Shown here: positions 25,269 to 35,617 of the stretch, one piece after another
Position numbering within the stretch: the first letter of the stretch is position 1
Layout of the letters: each line of letters begins with the position of its first letter
NCBI RefSeq assembly: GCF_002259605.1
Contig: NZ_MWWR01000008.1
Span: 1-64,000, forward strand
DNA: 64,000 bases
DNA from: Pseudoscardovia radai
Lineage (GTDB): Bacteria; Actinomycetota; Actinomycetes; Actinomycetales; Bifidobacteriaceae
Reading direction: 5' to 3'
Made by a program: the position numbers and the translations under genes
Notes under the pieces: generated by a model
Seen by the model: only the letters and a program-made list of their open reading frames with translations
The model's database searches: none
Told to the model about the DNA's origin: nothing

Positions 25269-27947
25269 ATGCGTACAGCGGAGATAGCATCGCGGTATCT
25301 CGACTACTTTGAAACGCGCGGACACCTGGTCGTGCCGTCGGCATCGCTGATCTCGCCGAATCCGACCACCCTGTTCACCATCGCGGGCATGGTGCCGTTC
25401 ATCCCGTATCTTCTGGGCGAGAAAACCCCGCCGCGCAAGCGCATGGCGAGCAACCAGAAATGCGTGCGCACGCTCGACATCGACGAGGTGGGCAAGACCA
25501 CCCGCCACGGCACCTTCTTCCAGATGCTCGGCAACTTCTCCTTCGGCGACTACTTCAAGGAGGAGGCCATCCACTACGCGTGGGAGCTCCTGACCACCCC
25601 GCAGGACAAGGGCGGCTTCGGCTTCGATCCCGCCAAGCTGTGGGTCACCACTTTCACCGATGACGAGGAGGCCCGCTCCATCTGGCGCAACGAGGGCATG
25701 GACCCCGAGCGCATCCAGCAGATGGGCATGGAGGATAACTTCTGGACCACCGGCGGCCCCGGCCCCGGCGGCCCGTGCTCCGAGATCTACGTGGACCGCG
25801 GCCCGCAGTTCGGCAAGGAGGGTGGCCCCATCGCCGACGAGAACCGCTACACCGAGATCTGGGACCTCGTGTTCGAGAACTACGAGGTCGACAACGTCAA
25901 GTCCAAGACCGACCTGCATATCGTGGGCGAGCTGGCGAACAAGAACATCGACACCGGCATGGGCCTCGAGCGCGTGGCCTACCTGCTCCAGGGAAAGAAC
26001 AACATCTACGAAACCGACGAGATGTACCCGGTGATCGAGGCCGCCGAGAAGCTCTCGGGCCGCAAGTACGGCGAGGACGCCGACGCCGACGTGCGCTTCC
26101 GCGTGGTGGCCGACCACGTGCGCTCCGCGCTGATGATCATGAGCGACGGCGTGCGCCCGAGCAACGAAGGACGCGGCTACGTGCTGCGCCGCCTCATCCG
26201 CCGCACCGAGGTCGCCATGCGCCGCCTGGGCGTGACGAGCGAGGTTCTTCCGTACCTGCTGCCGGTGAGCAAGGACGCCATGGCGCCGAACTACCCGGAG
26301 CTCAACGAGACCTTCCATGACATCTCCGAGGCCGCGTACGGCGAGGAGGACGCCTTCCGCCGCACCCTCGAGAAGGGCACCACCATCCTCGACGTGGCCG
26401 TGGGCAACGCCAAGAAGGCCGGCAACGTCGTGTCCGGCAAGGACGCGTTCGAACTGCACGACACCTACGGCTTCCCGATCGAGCTGACGCTCGAGATGGC
26501 CGCCGAGGAGGGCGTGAAGGTCGACGAGGCCAAGTTCCGCGAGCTCATGGCCGAGCAGAAGTCCCGTGCACGCGCCGACGCCCTGAAGAAGCGCGGCAAC
26601 GTGGACGTGTCGGTGTACGACGAGATCAAGAAGTCGCTGACCGCGCCGCTCGAGTTCGTCGGCTACACCACGTTCTCCACCCGCTCCACGGTGCTTGGCA
26701 TCGTGAAGGAAGGCGAGGGCGCCGTGCCGGTCGCCGTCGCACCGTGCTCCGTCGAGGTGATCCTCGACAAGACCCCGTTCTACGCCGAGGCCGGCGGCCA
26801 GCTGGCCGACCAGGGCCAGATCCTCACCGATGACGGCGCCGTGCTCGAGGTGGACGACGTGCAGAACCCGATCAAGGGCATCACCGTGCACCGCTGCCGC
26901 CTCGTCGAAGGCCGTCTGCTGTCGGGCGCCCAGGTCTCCGCCTCCATCGACCTCAACCGCCGCGGCGCCATCGCCCGTGCGCACACGGCCACGCATATGG
27001 TGCACAAGGCCCTGCGCGAGGAGCTCGGCCCGCAGGCCACGCAGCGCGGCTCCGAGGACGCGCCGAACCGCCTGCGCTTCGACTTCCAGTGGGGCAGCGC
27101 TCCGAGCAAGAGCGCGATGAACGCCGTCGAGGCCCGCGTCAACGACAAGCTGCGCGACAACCTTGCGGTCACCACGCAGGAGATGAAATACGATGACGCC
27201 ATCGCGCTCGGCGCCATGCACCTGTTCGGCGAGAAGTACGGCGACGTGGTGCGCGTCGTCACGATCGGCCAGGACGGCTGGAGCCGCGAGCTGTGTGGCG
27301 GCACCCATGTGAGCAACGTGGGCGTCATCGGCCAGGTCACGATTCTGTCCGAGGCGTCCGTCGGCACCGGCACGCGCCGCGTGGACGCGCTTGTCGGCAA
27401 GTCCGCCTACGAGTACAACGCCCGCGAGCACGCCCTCGTCTCGCAGCTGTCCGATTCGCTGAACGCGCGTCCGGACGAGCTGCAGGACCGCGTGGCCAAG
27501 CTGCTCCAGCGCCTCAAGGACTCCGACGCCAAGCTCGCCGCCCTGTACGAGCGCGAGCTGGCCGACAAGGCGGTCACCTACGTCGAGAACGCGCGCAAGA
27601 GCGCCGACCCGATTGTGGTCGTGGCCGAGAACGTCGGCTCCTTCGGCTCGAACGACGCGCTGCGCAAGACCGCGATGGACATCCGCCAGCGCATCGGTGA
27701 CGCCAAGCCCGTCGTCGTGGCCCTCGCGGGCCTGACCGAGGCCGGCTCCCCGTCCATCGTCGTGGCCACGAACGCCCCGGCGCGAGACAAGGGCATCAAG
27801 GCCGGCGACCTCGTGCGTTCCGCCTCCAAGGTGCTCGGCGGCGGTGGCGGCGGCAAGCCGGACTTCGCCCAGGGCGGCGGCCAGGACGCGACGAAGGTTG
27901 CGGACGCGCTGGCCCAGCTCGAGCACGATGTGCGCGCCAAGGCCTGA
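25269..27947 (+). CDS. alaS: Alanine-tRNA ligase
   Basis: 892 residues, normal length. The class II catalytic core opens with [19 protein letters not shown] and contains [14 protein letters not shown] and [14 protein letters not shown]. The editing domain has the zinc motif [11 protein letters not shown] and CGGTHV. The C-terminal DHHA1-type C-Ala domain ends in the usual Gly-rich [15 protein letters not shown] loop. It charges tRNA-Ala in the cytoplasm. AAGGAG lies nine bases before ATG 25269. ruvX follows after five bases, so alaS-ruvX are co-transcribed. Confidence 0.97.
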   Translation: MRTAEIASRYLDYFETRGHLVVPSASLISPNPTTLFTIAGMVPFIPYLLGEKTPPRKRMASNQKCVRTLDIDEVGKTTRHGTFFQMLGNFSFGDYFKEEAIHYAWELLTTPQDKGGFGFDPAKLWVTTFTDDEEARSIWRNEGMDPERIQQMGMEDNFWTTGGPGPGGPCSEIYVDRGPQFGKEGGPIADENRYTEIWDLVFENYEVDNVKSKTDLHIVGELANKNIDTGMGLERVAYLLQGKNNIYETDEMYPVIEAAEKLSGRKYGEDADADVRFRVVADHVRSALMIMSDGVRPSNEGRGYVLRRLIRRTEVAMRRLGVTSEVLPYLLPVSKDAMAPNYPELNETFHDISEAAYGEEDAFRRTLEKGTTILDVAVGNAKKAGNVVSGKDAFELHDTYGFPIELTLEMAAEEGVKVDEAKFRELMAEQKSRARADALKKRGNVDVSVYDEIKKSLTAPLEFVGYTTFSTRSTVLGIVKEGEGAVPVAVAPCSVEVILDKTPFYAEAGGQLADQGQILTDDGAVLEVDDVQNPIKGITVHRCRLVEGRLLSGAQVSASIDLNRRGAIARAHTATHMVHKALREELGPQATQRGSEDAPNRLRFDFQWGSAPSKSAMNAVEARVNDKLRDNLAVTTQEMKYDDAIALGAMHLFGEKYGDVVRVVTIGQDGWSRELCGGTHVSNVGVIGQVTILSEASVGTGTRRVDALVGKSAYEYNAREHALVSQLSDSLNARPDELQDRVAKLLQRLKDSDAKLAALYERELADKAVTYVENARKSADPIVVVAENVGSFGSNDALRKTAMDIRQRIGDAKPVVVALAGLTEAGSPSIVVATNAPARDKGIKAGDLVRSASKVLGGGGGGKPDFAQGGGQDATKVADALAQLEHDVRAKA

Positions 27948-27952
27948 CGCGC

Positions 27953-28420
27953 ATGGCCGTGCATGACGATTCCCAGGTCGATGCCCCGTCCGTGTGGATG
28001 GGCGTCGACCTGGGCAACGCGAGGGTGGGCCTGGCCCTGTCGGACCCCGAGCTCACCTTCGCCCATCCGGCCGGGAACATCCGCGCCTACGGCGATTACT
28101 CGATGACCGTCGAGGATGTCATCGACCGTATCGAGGACGACCACGTCAGCCATGTTGTGGTCGGCCATCCGCTTCTTCTGAGCGGAAAAGAGGGCGAATC
28201 CGCGCGCAAGGCCGGCGCGTGGGCCGACAGGTTGCGCTACAGGCTTGCGGTCGAGGGCTTCGACGATGTCACCGTCGAGCTTCTCGACGAGCGCCTCACC
28301 ACGGTGACGGCGCACCACCAGCTGTCCGAGGCCGGCATGTCCATGCGCCGGCACCGGTCGAGCGTGGACCAGCAATCGGCCGTCGTCATCCTCCAGACGG
28401 CCCTCGACGCCCGTCGCTGA
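27953..28420 (+). CDS. ruvX: Putative pre-16S rRNA nuclease RuvX/YqgF
   Basis: 155 residues of the RNase H-like YqgF fold. The first acidic site is in WMGVDLGNARVGLALS, the middle block is VVVGHPLLLSGKEG, and the last is ELLDERLTTVTAH, with the terminal Asp in SVDQQSAVVILQ. The family trims the 16S rRNA 5' end. The alaS-ruvX-mltG-aro order is standard for Actinobacteria, which supports the call. Confidence 0.92.
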   Translation: MAVHDDSQVDAPSVWMGVDLGNARVGLALSDPELTFAHPAGNIRAYGDYSMTVEDVIDRIEDDHVSHVVVGHPLLLSGKEGESARKAGAWADRLRYRLAVEGFDDVTVELLDERLTTVTAHHQLSEAGMSMRRHRSSVDQQSAVVILQTALDARR

Positions 28421-28435
28421 GGGCGGCGTCGAACC

Positions 28436-28465
28436 GCATCCGCCGGCCGGGAATCCGGCGGATGC
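28436..28465 (+). terminator. Hairpin after ruvX
   Basis: Perfect 11-bp stem GCATCCGCCGG/CCGGCGGATGC with an eight-base loop, 15 bases after the stop. No U-tract follows. Confidence 0.5.
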
Positions 28466-28472
28466 AGGGCGT

Positions 28473-28521
28473 GGCATGCCCATGGCACAAACACACAGGC
28501 ATGCCTATGGCACAAAAGAGA
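28473..28521 (+). repeat. 25-bp direct duplication before mltG
   Basis: GGCATGCC-N-ATGGCACAAA occurs at 28473 and again at 28498, differing by one base. It lies 23 bases before the mltG start region. Each copy contains the GGCATGCC palindrome. Confidence 0.8.
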
Positions 28522-28543
28522 CAAGGAAAGCGGGGACTCGGCA

Positions 28544-29764
28544 GTGGCCGATGATTTCGATTCGTTCTTCGATGACGACAACTTCACCAAGGTGACGGAC
28601 GACCGCGATGTCGAGACTCCGGCGGAGGCCGCGCAGTCCGGGCCCGTGCGCAACCGCCGTGAGCTGCGCGAACGCCGCCGCGCCGCCGACAAGAAACGCC
28701 GCATGCGCATCGTTTTCGTGGCGGTGTTCCTCGTGCTCGTCCTCGTGCTCGTGGGCACGGTCGTCTCCTTCGCCCACCGCCGCGCCTCGTCGCCCGGCGC
28801 CTCCGCCTCGAAAACCACGGCCCAGGCCCTCGACTACTACGACGAGCAGGAGGGCGAGGAGGTGCAGTTCACGGTCAGCTCCGGCGAGGACGCGTCCACG
28901 ATCGCGCAGCATCTCGTGGAGCAGGACATCGTGAAGACGACGACAGGCTTCCTCTCCGCCGTCAATGCGGCGAACGCCTCCGCCAAGCTGCAGCCGGGCG
29001 TGTTCACACTGCACAAGCATATGAGTTCGGCCAGTGTCGTCACGGTGCTCACCGACACCTCCGCCGCGCAGGGCATCCTCGAGGTGCGCTCGGGCGAGAC
29101 CGTCAGTGATGTCATCCAGGCGGCCGCGCAGGCCTCAGGCATCGACGCGTCCGAGTTCACGGCCGTCATCCAGGCCGGCGGCGACACGATTCTGCCTGCC
29201 GAGGCGGGCGGCAGTTACGAGGGCTGGTTCGAACCGGGCTCCTATGTGGTCACCGATTCGTCGCTGACGGCCGGGAACATCATCAAGATGCTCGTGGACG
29301 CACGCATCCAGAAGCTTGAATCGCTCGGCATCGCCGAAGGCCAGCGCGAGACGATCCTCATCAAGGCGTCCATCGTGGAGGGCGAATCCAACAGCGACCG
29401 GTACCGCGCCAAGGTGGCCCGGGTCATCGAGAACCGACTGGCCGCGAATATGCCGCTCGGCATGGATTCCGTGGTGGCCTACGGCAACGGCGTGACCGGC
29501 TCGCAGCTGACGGACGCCATGCTCAACGATTCCACGAACCCGTACAACGACCGCATCCGGACCGGCCTGCCGCCGACGCCGATCAACAACCCCGGCGACG
29601 CGTCGATCCAGGCCGCGGTCACTCCGGAGGAGGGCGACTGGCTGTACTTCTGCACTGTGAATCTGGAAACCGGAGAGACGAAGTTCACGGCCAGCGAGGA
29701 CGAGTTCTACCAGTTCCGCGACGAGTACAAGCAATGGCTCGCCGACAACGGCCTCGACGGCTGA
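28544..29764 (+). CDS. mltG: Endolytic transglycosylase MltG
   Basis: 406 residues. A cytoplasmic basic segment (RNRRELRERRRAADKKRR) precedes one membrane helix (IVFVAVFLVLVLVLVGTVVSFA, about residues 57-78). The extracellular YceG domain carries a LysM-like N part and the catalytic Glu in IKASIVEGESNSDRYRAKVA, then NRLAANMPLGMDSVVAYG and TGLPPTPINNPG. MltG cuts nascent glycan strands and sets their length. GTG 28544 is preceded by AAGGAAAG; no ATG upstream is in frame. The position between ruvX and aroC is conserved in Actinobacteria. Confidence 0.93.
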   Translation: MADDFDSFFDDDNFTKVTDDRDVETPAEAAQSGPVRNRRELRERRRAADKKRRMRIVFVAVFLVLVLVLVGTVVSFAHRRASSPGASASKTTAQALDYYDEQEGEEVQFTVSSGEDASTIAQHLVEQDIVKTTTGFLSAVNAANASAKLQPGVFTLHKHMSSASVVTVLTDTSAAQGILEVRSGETVSDVIQAAAQASGIDASEFTAVIQAGGDTILPAEAGGSYEGWFEPGSYVVTDSSLTAGNIIKMLVDARIQKLESLGIAEGQRETILIKASIVEGESNSDRYRAKVARVIENRLAANMPLGMDSVVAYGNGVTGSQLTDAMLNDSTNPYNDRIRTGLPPTPINNPGDASIQAAVTPEEGDWLYFCTVNLETGETKFTASEDEFYQFRDEYKQWLADNGLDG

Positions 29765-29780
29765 CACGGGCTTCGCGCCA

Positions 29781-29803
29781 CCGCCGCCGTCGCTCGGCGG
29801 CGG
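29781..29803 (+). terminator. Hairpin terminator after mltG
   Basis: Perfect 9-bp stem CCGCCGCCG/CGGCGGCGG with a five-base loop, 17 bases after the stop codon. Confidence 0.55.
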
Positions 29804-29928
29804 CATACCCACGGTGGCCGGCTCCGATGCATATCGGCGCCGGCCGTCCGCATTCCCGGACGATTTTCCCTTTCGGCGCGGGTCTTACGTAAGATATCCT
29901 TTCAGACACGGACACGAAGGAGTAAGCA

Positions 29929-31122
29929 ATGTTGCGTTGGCAGACCGCGGGCGAATCCCATGGCGAGGCACTGGTGGCCATGATCGAGGGCCTTCCCTCG
30001 GGCGTCGAGATCCGCACCGACGACATCCGCGAGGCGCTGGCGCGCCGCCGCCTGGGCTACGGCCGCGGGGCGCGCATGAAATTCGAACAGGACCAGGTGC
30101 GTCTTCTCGCCGGCGTGCGCCACGGCTCCACGCTGGGCTCGCCGGTCGCCATCGAGATCGGCAACACCGAATGGCCCAAGTGGACCGAGGTCATGAGCGC
30201 CGACCCACTGCCCGAGGGCGTGACGCTTCCGCCCGAGGGGCGCAACGCACCGCTGAGCCGCCCCCGTCCGGGCCATGCGGACCTCACCGGCATGCGCAAG
30301 TACGGCTTCACCGATTCGCGCCCTGTGCTCGAACGCTCGTCGGCGCGCGAAACCGCGTCCCGCGTCGCCCTCGGCGCCGTGGCCGCGAAATTCCTCGAGC
30401 AGGCTCTCGGCATCCGCACGATCGCGCATGTGGTGTCGCTCGGCGGCGTGCATGCCGACGATTCCCTGCCCCTTCCCACGCCCGACGACCTCGAGGCCCT
30501 CGACGCCTCCGCCACGCGCACGCTGGACAAGGAGGCCGAGGAGCGCATGAAGCAGCGCATCGACGAGGCCAAGTCCAACGGCGACACGCTCGGCGGCGTC
30601 GTGGAGGTCATCGCCTACGGCGTTCCCGCCGGACTCGGCACCTACGTGGAGTCCGACCGTCGCCTCGACGCGGCCCTCGCGGGCGCGCTTATGGGCATCC
30701 AGGCCATCAAGGGCGTGGAGGTCGGCGACGGCTTCCTCGAGGCCGAACGCCCCGGATCCCTCGCGCATGACGAAATCGTGTCGGACGCGCAGGGCCATAT
30801 CTCGCGCCTGAGCAACCGCGCCGGCGGCATCGAGGGCGGCATGTCCAACGGCGAGCCGATCCGCGTGCGCGCCGCCATGAAGCCCATCCCATCGCTGCCG
30901 CGCGCCCTGCGCACCGTCGACGTGCTCACGGGCGAGGCCGCAACCGCCATCAACCAGCGCTCCGACGCCACCGCCGTTCCCGCAGCCTCCGTGGTGGCCG
31001 AGGCCATGGTGCGCCTGACGCTCGCCCGCTTCGCACTCGAGAAATTCGGCGGCGACTCCGTGGCCGAGGTCCGTCGCAACGCCGAGGCATACGTCGCCTC
31101 CTGGCCCGAGCACCTGCGCTAG
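29929..31122 (+). CDS. aroC: Chorismate synthase
   Basis: 397 residues. It opens [25 protein letters not shown] with the FMN/EPSP-binding GESHG motif, continues [14 protein letters not shown] and [14 protein letters not shown], and ends with the conserved [17 protein letters not shown]. It makes chorismate from EPSP. AAGGAG lies seven bases before the start. First of four consecutive biosynthetic genes aroC-aroKB-aroQ-pyrG. Confidence 0.97.
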   Translation: MLRWQTAGESHGEALVAMIEGLPSGVEIRTDDIREALARRRLGYGRGARMKFEQDQVRLLAGVRHGSTLGSPVAIEIGNTEWPKWTEVMSADPLPEGVTLPPEGRNAPLSRPRPGHADLTGMRKYGFTDSRPVLERSSARETASRVALGAVAAKFLEQALGIRTIAHVVSLGGVHADDSLPLPTPDDLEALDASATRTLDKEAEERMKQRIDEAKSNGDTLGGVVEVIAYGVPAGLGTYVESDRRLDAALAGALMGIQAIKGVEVGDGFLEAERPGSLAHDEIVSDAQGHISRLSNRAGGIEGGMSNGEPIRVRAAMKPIPSLPRALRTVDVLTGEAATAINQRSDATAVPAASVVAEAMVRLTLARFALEKFGGDSVAEVRRNAEAYVASWPEHLR

Positions 31123-31132
31123 ACACTCGTCG

Positions 31133-31154
31133 CCGCCCGCCGTCAGGCGGGCGG
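31133..31154 (+). terminator. Hairpin directly before the aroKB ribosome site
   Basis: Perfect 9-bp stem CCGCCCGCC/GGCGGGCGG with a GTCA loop, followed at once by GGGAGG and ATG 31165. It may attenuate read-through or hide the ribosome site; no U-tract. Confidence 0.4.
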
Positions 31155-31164
31155 GGGAGGCATT

Positions 31165-32925
31165 ATGGTCAACCGTCATAAGAATCACACGCACCGCCAT
31201 TCCTCGCGCCGCCGCCCGCAAGGCTCCGCGCGCCGCCCGCAGCAAGGGTCGCGCCGCGCCGCCCGTGCCGAGCTGGGCGATATCGTCGACCCGCGCCGGC
31301 TGCACAACCCGGGGCACCCGGCCGCCGTCTTCATCGGCATGCCGGGCGCCGGCAAGACGCGCATCGGCATGGAGGTGGCCCGTGCGCTGGGCATGGACTT
31401 CCTCGACTCCGACGACGAGATCGAACGGCGCGAGGGCATGACGATCCCGCAGATCTTCGAACGCTTCGGCGAACCGAGGTTCCGCGCCATCGAGAACGAG
31501 GTCGTCGTCGGACTGCTCGACTCCTTCGAGGGCATCCTGTCGCTCGGCGGCGGCTCGCCCATGCACGAGGGCACCCGCGAGGCGCTGGTGCGCTACGAGC
31601 GCGAGGGCGGGAAAATCGTGTATCTTCGCGCCGACCCCGAGGAAGCCATGCTCCGTTCGCAGCACGGCGGCAACCGCCCGCTTCTGGCGGACGACGCACG
31701 CGCTACGTGGATGCGCCTGTACGCGCAGCGCGACCCCGTGTACTCCGCCATCGCCACCGTGGCGGTGCCCACGCGCGGCAAAACACCCATGAAAGCAGCA
31801 AAGGCAGTGATGGAAGGTATGAACGAAAGAGTTGTGCATGTCACCGGAAGCACGATCGAACCCTACGACGTGCGCATCGGGGCGAATACGATCAGCCATC
31901 TTCCGCAGGTGCTCGGCGAGGCGCCCGTGCGCGTGGCCCTCATCCACACGAGCTCGGTGCAGCGCCATTCCGACAAGGCGCGCACGATTCTCAGGCGCGC
32001 CGGATACACGGTCAGCGACATCATCATCCCGGACGCCGAGATGGGCAAGACCATCGACGTGGCCAGCAGCATCTGGAAACGACTGGGGCAGGAGGGCTTC
32101 ACCCGCTCCGACGCCATCGTGGGCCTCGGCGGCGGCGCCTGCACCGACCTGGCCGGCTTCGTGGCGGCCACGTGGATGCGCGGCATCCGCTACGTGAACT
32201 GCCCCACGTCGCTGCTCGCCATGGTGGACGCCTCGACGGGCGGCAAAACCGGCATCAACACCGAGGAGGGCAAGAACCTCGTCGGCAGCTTCTACACGCC
32301 GGCAGGCGTGCTTGCCGACCTCGACGCGCTGGGCACGCTGCCCAATGACATCTTCGTGGAAGGCCTGGGCGAGGTGGCCAAGTCCGGCTTTATCCGCGAC
32401 CCGCGCATCCTCGACATCCTCGAGGACCACGCCGGACAGCTGCGCTCCTTCGACTGCACCGACATCAGCCCCGAACTGCTCGACGTCATCGCCGAGCTCA
32501 TCGAGCGCACGGTCACCGTCAAGGCATACCACGTGAGCAACGATCTGAGGGAGCGCGGCCTGCGCGAGTTCCTCAACTACGGCCACACCCTGGGTCACGC
32601 CATCGAGAAGCTCGAGCATTTCCGCTGGCGCCACGGCCAGGCCGTGGCCGTCGGCATGGTGTTCGCCGCCGAGCTCTCGCGCCTGACCGGGCATATCGAC
32701 CAGGAACTCGTGGACTATCACCGCGAGCTGCTCGGCTCGCTGGGACTGCGCACGAGCTGGGACGGCGGAAGCTTCGACGATGTGCTCGCCCTCATGCACC
32801 GAGACAAGAAGGCGCGCGGCAACACGCTGCGCTTCGTCATCCTCGACGACGTCGCCCACCCGATCCACCTCGACAATCCGCCGCTCGACGCGGTGCGCGA
32901 GGCCTTCGAGCTCATCCGCCGGTAG
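31165..32925 (+). CDS. aroKB: Bifunctional shikimate kinase / 3-dehydroquinate synthase
   Basis: 586 residues, a fusion of AroK and AroB. A basic, disordered head (residues 1-45) precedes the kinase: Walker [12 protein letters not shown] (about 57), shikimate-binding FLDSDDEIE and [15 protein letters not shown] and RNRPLL-like NRPLLADD. The AroB half starts near residue 219 ([21 protein letters not shown]) with NAD-binding [41 protein letters not shown] and metal ligands in [10 protein letters not shown] and [11 protein letters not shown]. An in-frame ATG at 31819 with GGAAGG just upstream marks the junction and could make a separate AroB. The fusion is known in bifidobacteria. Confidence 0.95.
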   Translation: MVNRHKNHTHRHSSRRRPQGSARRPQQGSRRAARAELGDIVDPRRLHNPGHPAAVFIGMPGAGKTRIGMEVARALGMDFLDSDDEIERREGMTIPQIFERFGEPRFRAIENEVVVGLLDSFEGILSLGGGSPMHEGTREALVRYEREGGKIVYLRADPEEAMLRSQHGGNRPLLADDARATWMRLYAQRDPVYSAIATVAVPTRGKTPMKAAKAVMEGMNERVVHVTGSTIEPYDVRIGANTISHLPQVLGEAPVRVALIHTSSVQRHSDKARTILRRAGYTVSDIIIPDAEMGKTIDVASSIWKRLGQEGFTRSDAIVGLGGGACTDLAGFVAATWMRGIRYVNCPTSLLAMVDASTGGKTGINTEEGKNLVGSFYTPAGVLADLDALGTLPNDIFVEGLGEVAKSGFIRDPRILDILEDHAGQLRSFDCTDISPELLDVIAELIERTVTVKAYHVSNDLRERGLREFLNYGHTLGHAIEKLEHFRWRHGQAVAVGMVFAAELSRLTGHIDQELVDYHRELLGSLGLRTSWDGGSFDDVLALMHRDKKARGNTLRFVILDDVAHPIHLDNPPLDAVREAFELIRR

Positions 32926-32958
32926 AAGCGAAGCGGCGGCGCAGACGGAGCAGACGGC

Positions 32959-32984
32959 GCGGCCGGCGTTCATTCGCCGGCCGC
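32959..32984 (+). terminator. Hairpin between aroKB and aroQ
   Basis: Perfect 10-bp stem GCGGCCGGCG/CGCCGGCCGC with a six-base loop. No U-tract, so termination may be partial. Confidence 0.45.
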
Positions 32985-33015
32985 AGGAAGCCACAGCACA
33001 GAAAGGACGGGGCGC

Positions 33016-33507
33016 ATGGCCCAGACAATCCAGACAGGAACGCAGAACTTCGCCGCGAACAAAATCGTGGTGGTTAACGGACCGAACCTCGGCCGCCTCG
33101 GCGTGCGCGAGCCCGAGGTCTACGGCAAGCAGGACCTCAACGCGCTGCGCCAGCTGTGCGTGGGTTGGGCCCGCGAATACGGCCTCGAGGTGGACGTGCG
33201 CCAGAGCGACGACGAGGCCGAGGTCATCGGCTGGATGCACCAGGCCGTCGACCGCCGCACGCCCGTCGTGCTCAACCCGGCCGCGTTCACGCATTACAGC
33301 TACGGCCTGCGCGACGCCGCGGTGCAGGTGACCGACGCGGGGCTGCCGCTGATCGAGGTGCATATCTCGAACCCGGCGGGGCGCGAGGCCTTCCGCCGGT
33401 ACTCGGTGATCTCGCCGATCGCCACCGGCACGATCACCGGCATGGGCTTCTACGGCTACAAGCTGGCCATCGAATCCATCGCCGTGCTTCTCAAGGCCCG
33501 CCACTGA
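33016..33507 (+). CDS. aroQ: 3-dehydroquinate dehydratase, type II
   Basis: 163 residues. VVVNGPNLGRLGVREPEVYGKQDL contains the flexible loop with the catalytic Tyr and Arg; usual sequences have Asn-Leu-Leu where this one has Gly-Arg-Leu. VLNPAAFTHYSYGLRDA and IEVHISNPAGREAFRRYSVIS complete the active site (His in VHISN). It dehydrates 3-dehydroquinate, the product of AroB next door. Type II enzymes are dodecamers. AGAAAGGAC precedes the start. Confidence 0.94.
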   Translation: MAQTIQTGTQNFAANKIVVVNGPNLGRLGVREPEVYGKQDLNALRQLCVGWAREYGLEVDVRQSDDEAEVIGWMHQAVDRRTPVVLNPAAFTHYSYGLRDAAVQVTDAGLPLIEVHISNPAGREAFRRYSVISPIATGTITGMGFYGYKLAIESIAVLLKARH

Positions 33508-33646
33508 GCTGACGCCACTGAACAAGCCCGCCGCTGACCGCATAACCGGGCCTTGGCGCATCCGCGCCGCCCGCGTGCACGAACCGCCTTTCGGGGCGGC
33601 TCCGGTACGCGGCGCGACACGGGTGCGCCTCGTCGTATTCGGCTGT

Positions 33647-33652
33647 TACTAT
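33647..33652 (+). promoter_or_regulatory. -10 element for pyrG
   Basis: TACTAT eight bases before ATG 33661, giving a leader of two bases or less if used. GGAG lies five bases before the start, so leader-type initiation from an upstream promoter is also possible. Confidence 0.45.
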
Positions 33653-33660
33653 GGAGTTCC

Positions 33661-35343
33661 ATGGTCATTGAAAATGGAATCTCCCAAGAACACGTCACCA
33701 AGCATATTTTCGTCACCGGCGGCGTCGTGTCTTCCCTCGGCAAGGGACTGACCGCATCCTCCCTCGGCCGTCTCCTGCGCAGCCGCGGCCTGCGCGTTCT
33801 CCAGCAGAAGCTCGATCCGTATATCAACGTCGACCCCGGCACCATGAACCCGTTCCAGCACGGCGAGGTCTACGTGACCGAGGACGGCGCCGAAACCGAT
33901 CTCGACATCGGCCACTACGAGCGCTTCCTCGACGTCCCGCTGTCCCAGAAGGCGAACGTCACCACCGGTCAGATCTACCAGTCCGTGCTGCGCAAGGAGC
34001 GCGCCGGCGAATACCTCGGCCAGTGCGTCCAGGTGATCCCGCATATCACGAACGAGATCAAGAGCCGCATGCGCGCCCAGGCCTCCGACAAGGTGGACGT
34101 CATCATCACCGAGATCGGCGGCACCGTCGGCGACATCGAATCCCAGCCCTTCCTCGAGGCCGCGCGCGAAGTGCGCCGCGAGCTGGGGGAGAAGAACTGC
34201 ATGTTCGTGCACGTCTCCCTCGTGCCGTATATCGCCTCCGCCCACGAGCTCAAGACCAAGCCGACGCAGCACTCCGTCATGAGCCTGCGCCAGCTGGGCA
34301 TCCGCCCGGACGCCCTCGTCCTGCGCTCCGACCGTCCGCTCGGCAAGGGCATCAAGGACAAGATCTCCCTGATGTGCGACGTGGACGAGGAGGCCGTCGT
34401 CAACTGCATCGACGCCAACTCGATCTACGACATTCCGAAGATTCTCTTCGACGAGGGCCTCGACGCCTACGTGGTGCGCAAGCTCGAGCTTCCGTTCCAC
34501 GACGTCGACTGGGCCGAGTGGTCCGACCTGCTCGAGCGCGTGCACCATCCCAAGGAGGAGGTCACGATCGCCATCGTCGGCAAGTACATCGACCTGCCCG
34601 ACGCCTATCTGTCCGTCACCGAGGCCCTCAAGGCCGGCGGCTTCGGCAACTGGGCGAAGGTCAACGTGCTGTGGATCCCGGCTGATTCCTGCGCCACGAT
34701 GGACGGCGCCGAACGCGAGCTCGGCGACGTCGATGGCATCGTGATCCCCGGCGGCTTCGGCATCCGCGGCATCGAGGGCAAGATCGGCGCGCTGCGCTGG
34801 GCCCGTGAGAAGAAGGTGCCGGCCCTGGGCCTGTGCCTCGGCCTGCAGTCGATGGTTATCGAATACGCGCGCGACGTCATGGGCATCGAGGACGCCGACT
34901 CCACCGAGTTCAACCCGGAGTGCGAGCATCCGCTCATCGCCACGATGGAGGAGCAGAAGAAGTACGTCGAACAGGGCGGCGACATGGGCCACACGATGCG
35001 CCTCGGCGCCTACCCGGCCGTGCTGCGCGAAGGCTCCCTCGTCGCGCAGCTGTACGGTACGACGAACGTGAGCGAACGCCACCGCCACCGCTACGAGGTG
35101 AACGTGGACTACAAGCAGCGTCTCGAGGACGCCGGCCTCGTCATCTCGGGCACGAGCCCGGACGGCGAGCTCACCGAGTTCGTGGAGCTTCCCCGCGACG
35201 TGCACCCGTTCTACGTGGGCACGCAGGCGCACCCGGAGTTCAAGAGCCGCCCGACCAAGCCGCACCCGCTGTTCAAGGGCCTCGTGGCCGCGGCGCTCGA
35301 GCACAAGCACGAGCGCGAAAGCGAGCAGAAGATCGGCGAGTAG
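33661..35343 (+). CDS. pyrG: CTP synthase
   Basis: 560 residues. The synthetase half opens [25 protein letters not shown] (P-loop) and has [39 protein letters not shown]. The glutaminase half has the oxyanion [12 protein letters not shown], nucleophile GLCLGLQ and the His-x-Glu pair in GTQAHPEF. It converts UTP to CTP using glutamine. The frame is open to 33553, but ATG 33661 matches the family N-terminus and the promoter. A clear terminator follows. Confidence 0.97.
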   Translation: MVIENGISQEHVTKHIFVTGGVVSSLGKGLTASSLGRLLRSRGLRVLQQKLDPYINVDPGTMNPFQHGEVYVTEDGAETDLDIGHYERFLDVPLSQKANVTTGQIYQSVLRKERAGEYLGQCVQVIPHITNEIKSRMRAQASDKVDVIITEIGGTVGDIESQPFLEAAREVRRELGEKNCMFVHVSLVPYIASAHELKTKPTQHSVMSLRQLGIRPDALVLRSDRPLGKGIKDKISLMCDVDEEAVVNCIDANSIYDIPKILFDEGLDAYVVRKLELPFHDVDWAEWSDLLERVHHPKEEVTIAIVGKYIDLPDAYLSVTEALKAGGFGNWAKVNVLWIPADSCATMDGAERELGDVDGIVIPGGFGIRGIEGKIGALRWAREKKVPALGLCLGLQSMVIEYARDVMGIEDADSTEFNPECEHPLIATMEEQKKYVEQGGDMGHTMRLGAYPAVLREGSLVAQLYGTTNVSERHRHRYEVNVDYKQRLEDAGLVISGTSPDGELTEFVELPRDVHPFYVGTQAHPEFKSRPTKPHPLFKGLVAAALEHKHERESEQKIGE

Positions 35344-35382
35344 GCCAGCGGCGGTTGCCGAGACCTTCTTATCCGCATCCAT

Positions 35383-35414
35383 GGCGGGGCGTCCTTCGGG
35401 GGCGCCCCGCCTTT
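35383..35414 (+). terminator. Rho-independent terminator of pyrG
   Basis: Stem GGCGGGGCG/CGCCCCGCC, loop extendable by CC-TTCG-GG, followed by TTTCG. Confidence 0.75.
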
Positions 35415-35513
35415 CGTATCCAGGTGTTCGCGCGTCCGCGCGTCCTGGCATGTAGTGCGGTGTGTCCGGGTGGCCGGCGGCGAGGCGTGTGACCAGCGTC
35501 ACCTTCGCATCGG

Positions 35514-35542
35514 TTGCATGTGTCGGCGCACAACCGTAGAAT
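35514..35542 (+). promoter_or_regulatory. Sigma-A-type promoter of the L,D-transpeptidase gene
   Basis: TTGCAT (35514-35519), 17-base spacer, TAGAAT (35537-35542). It predicts a leader of about 70 bases that can fold around GCGCGCCCCCGC/GGGGATGGCGCG (35563-35588) before the GAAGAGGAG ribosome site. Confidence 0.7.
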
Positions 35543-35617
35543 CGGAACTAATTCTGTATTTGGCGCGCCCCCGCAAGGGGATGGCGCGTTTCATGTGAAG
35601 AGGAGTTCACTACACGC

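Noticed and set aside
24930-27926. 998-codon minus-strand frame opposite alaS
   Set aside because: It is a composition shadow of alaS; its product is His/Val/Gly-rich with no domain, and alaS is certain.
33582-33599. Terminator after aroQ
   Set aside because: CCGCC/GGCGG gives only a 5-bp stem with no U-tract; too weak to call.
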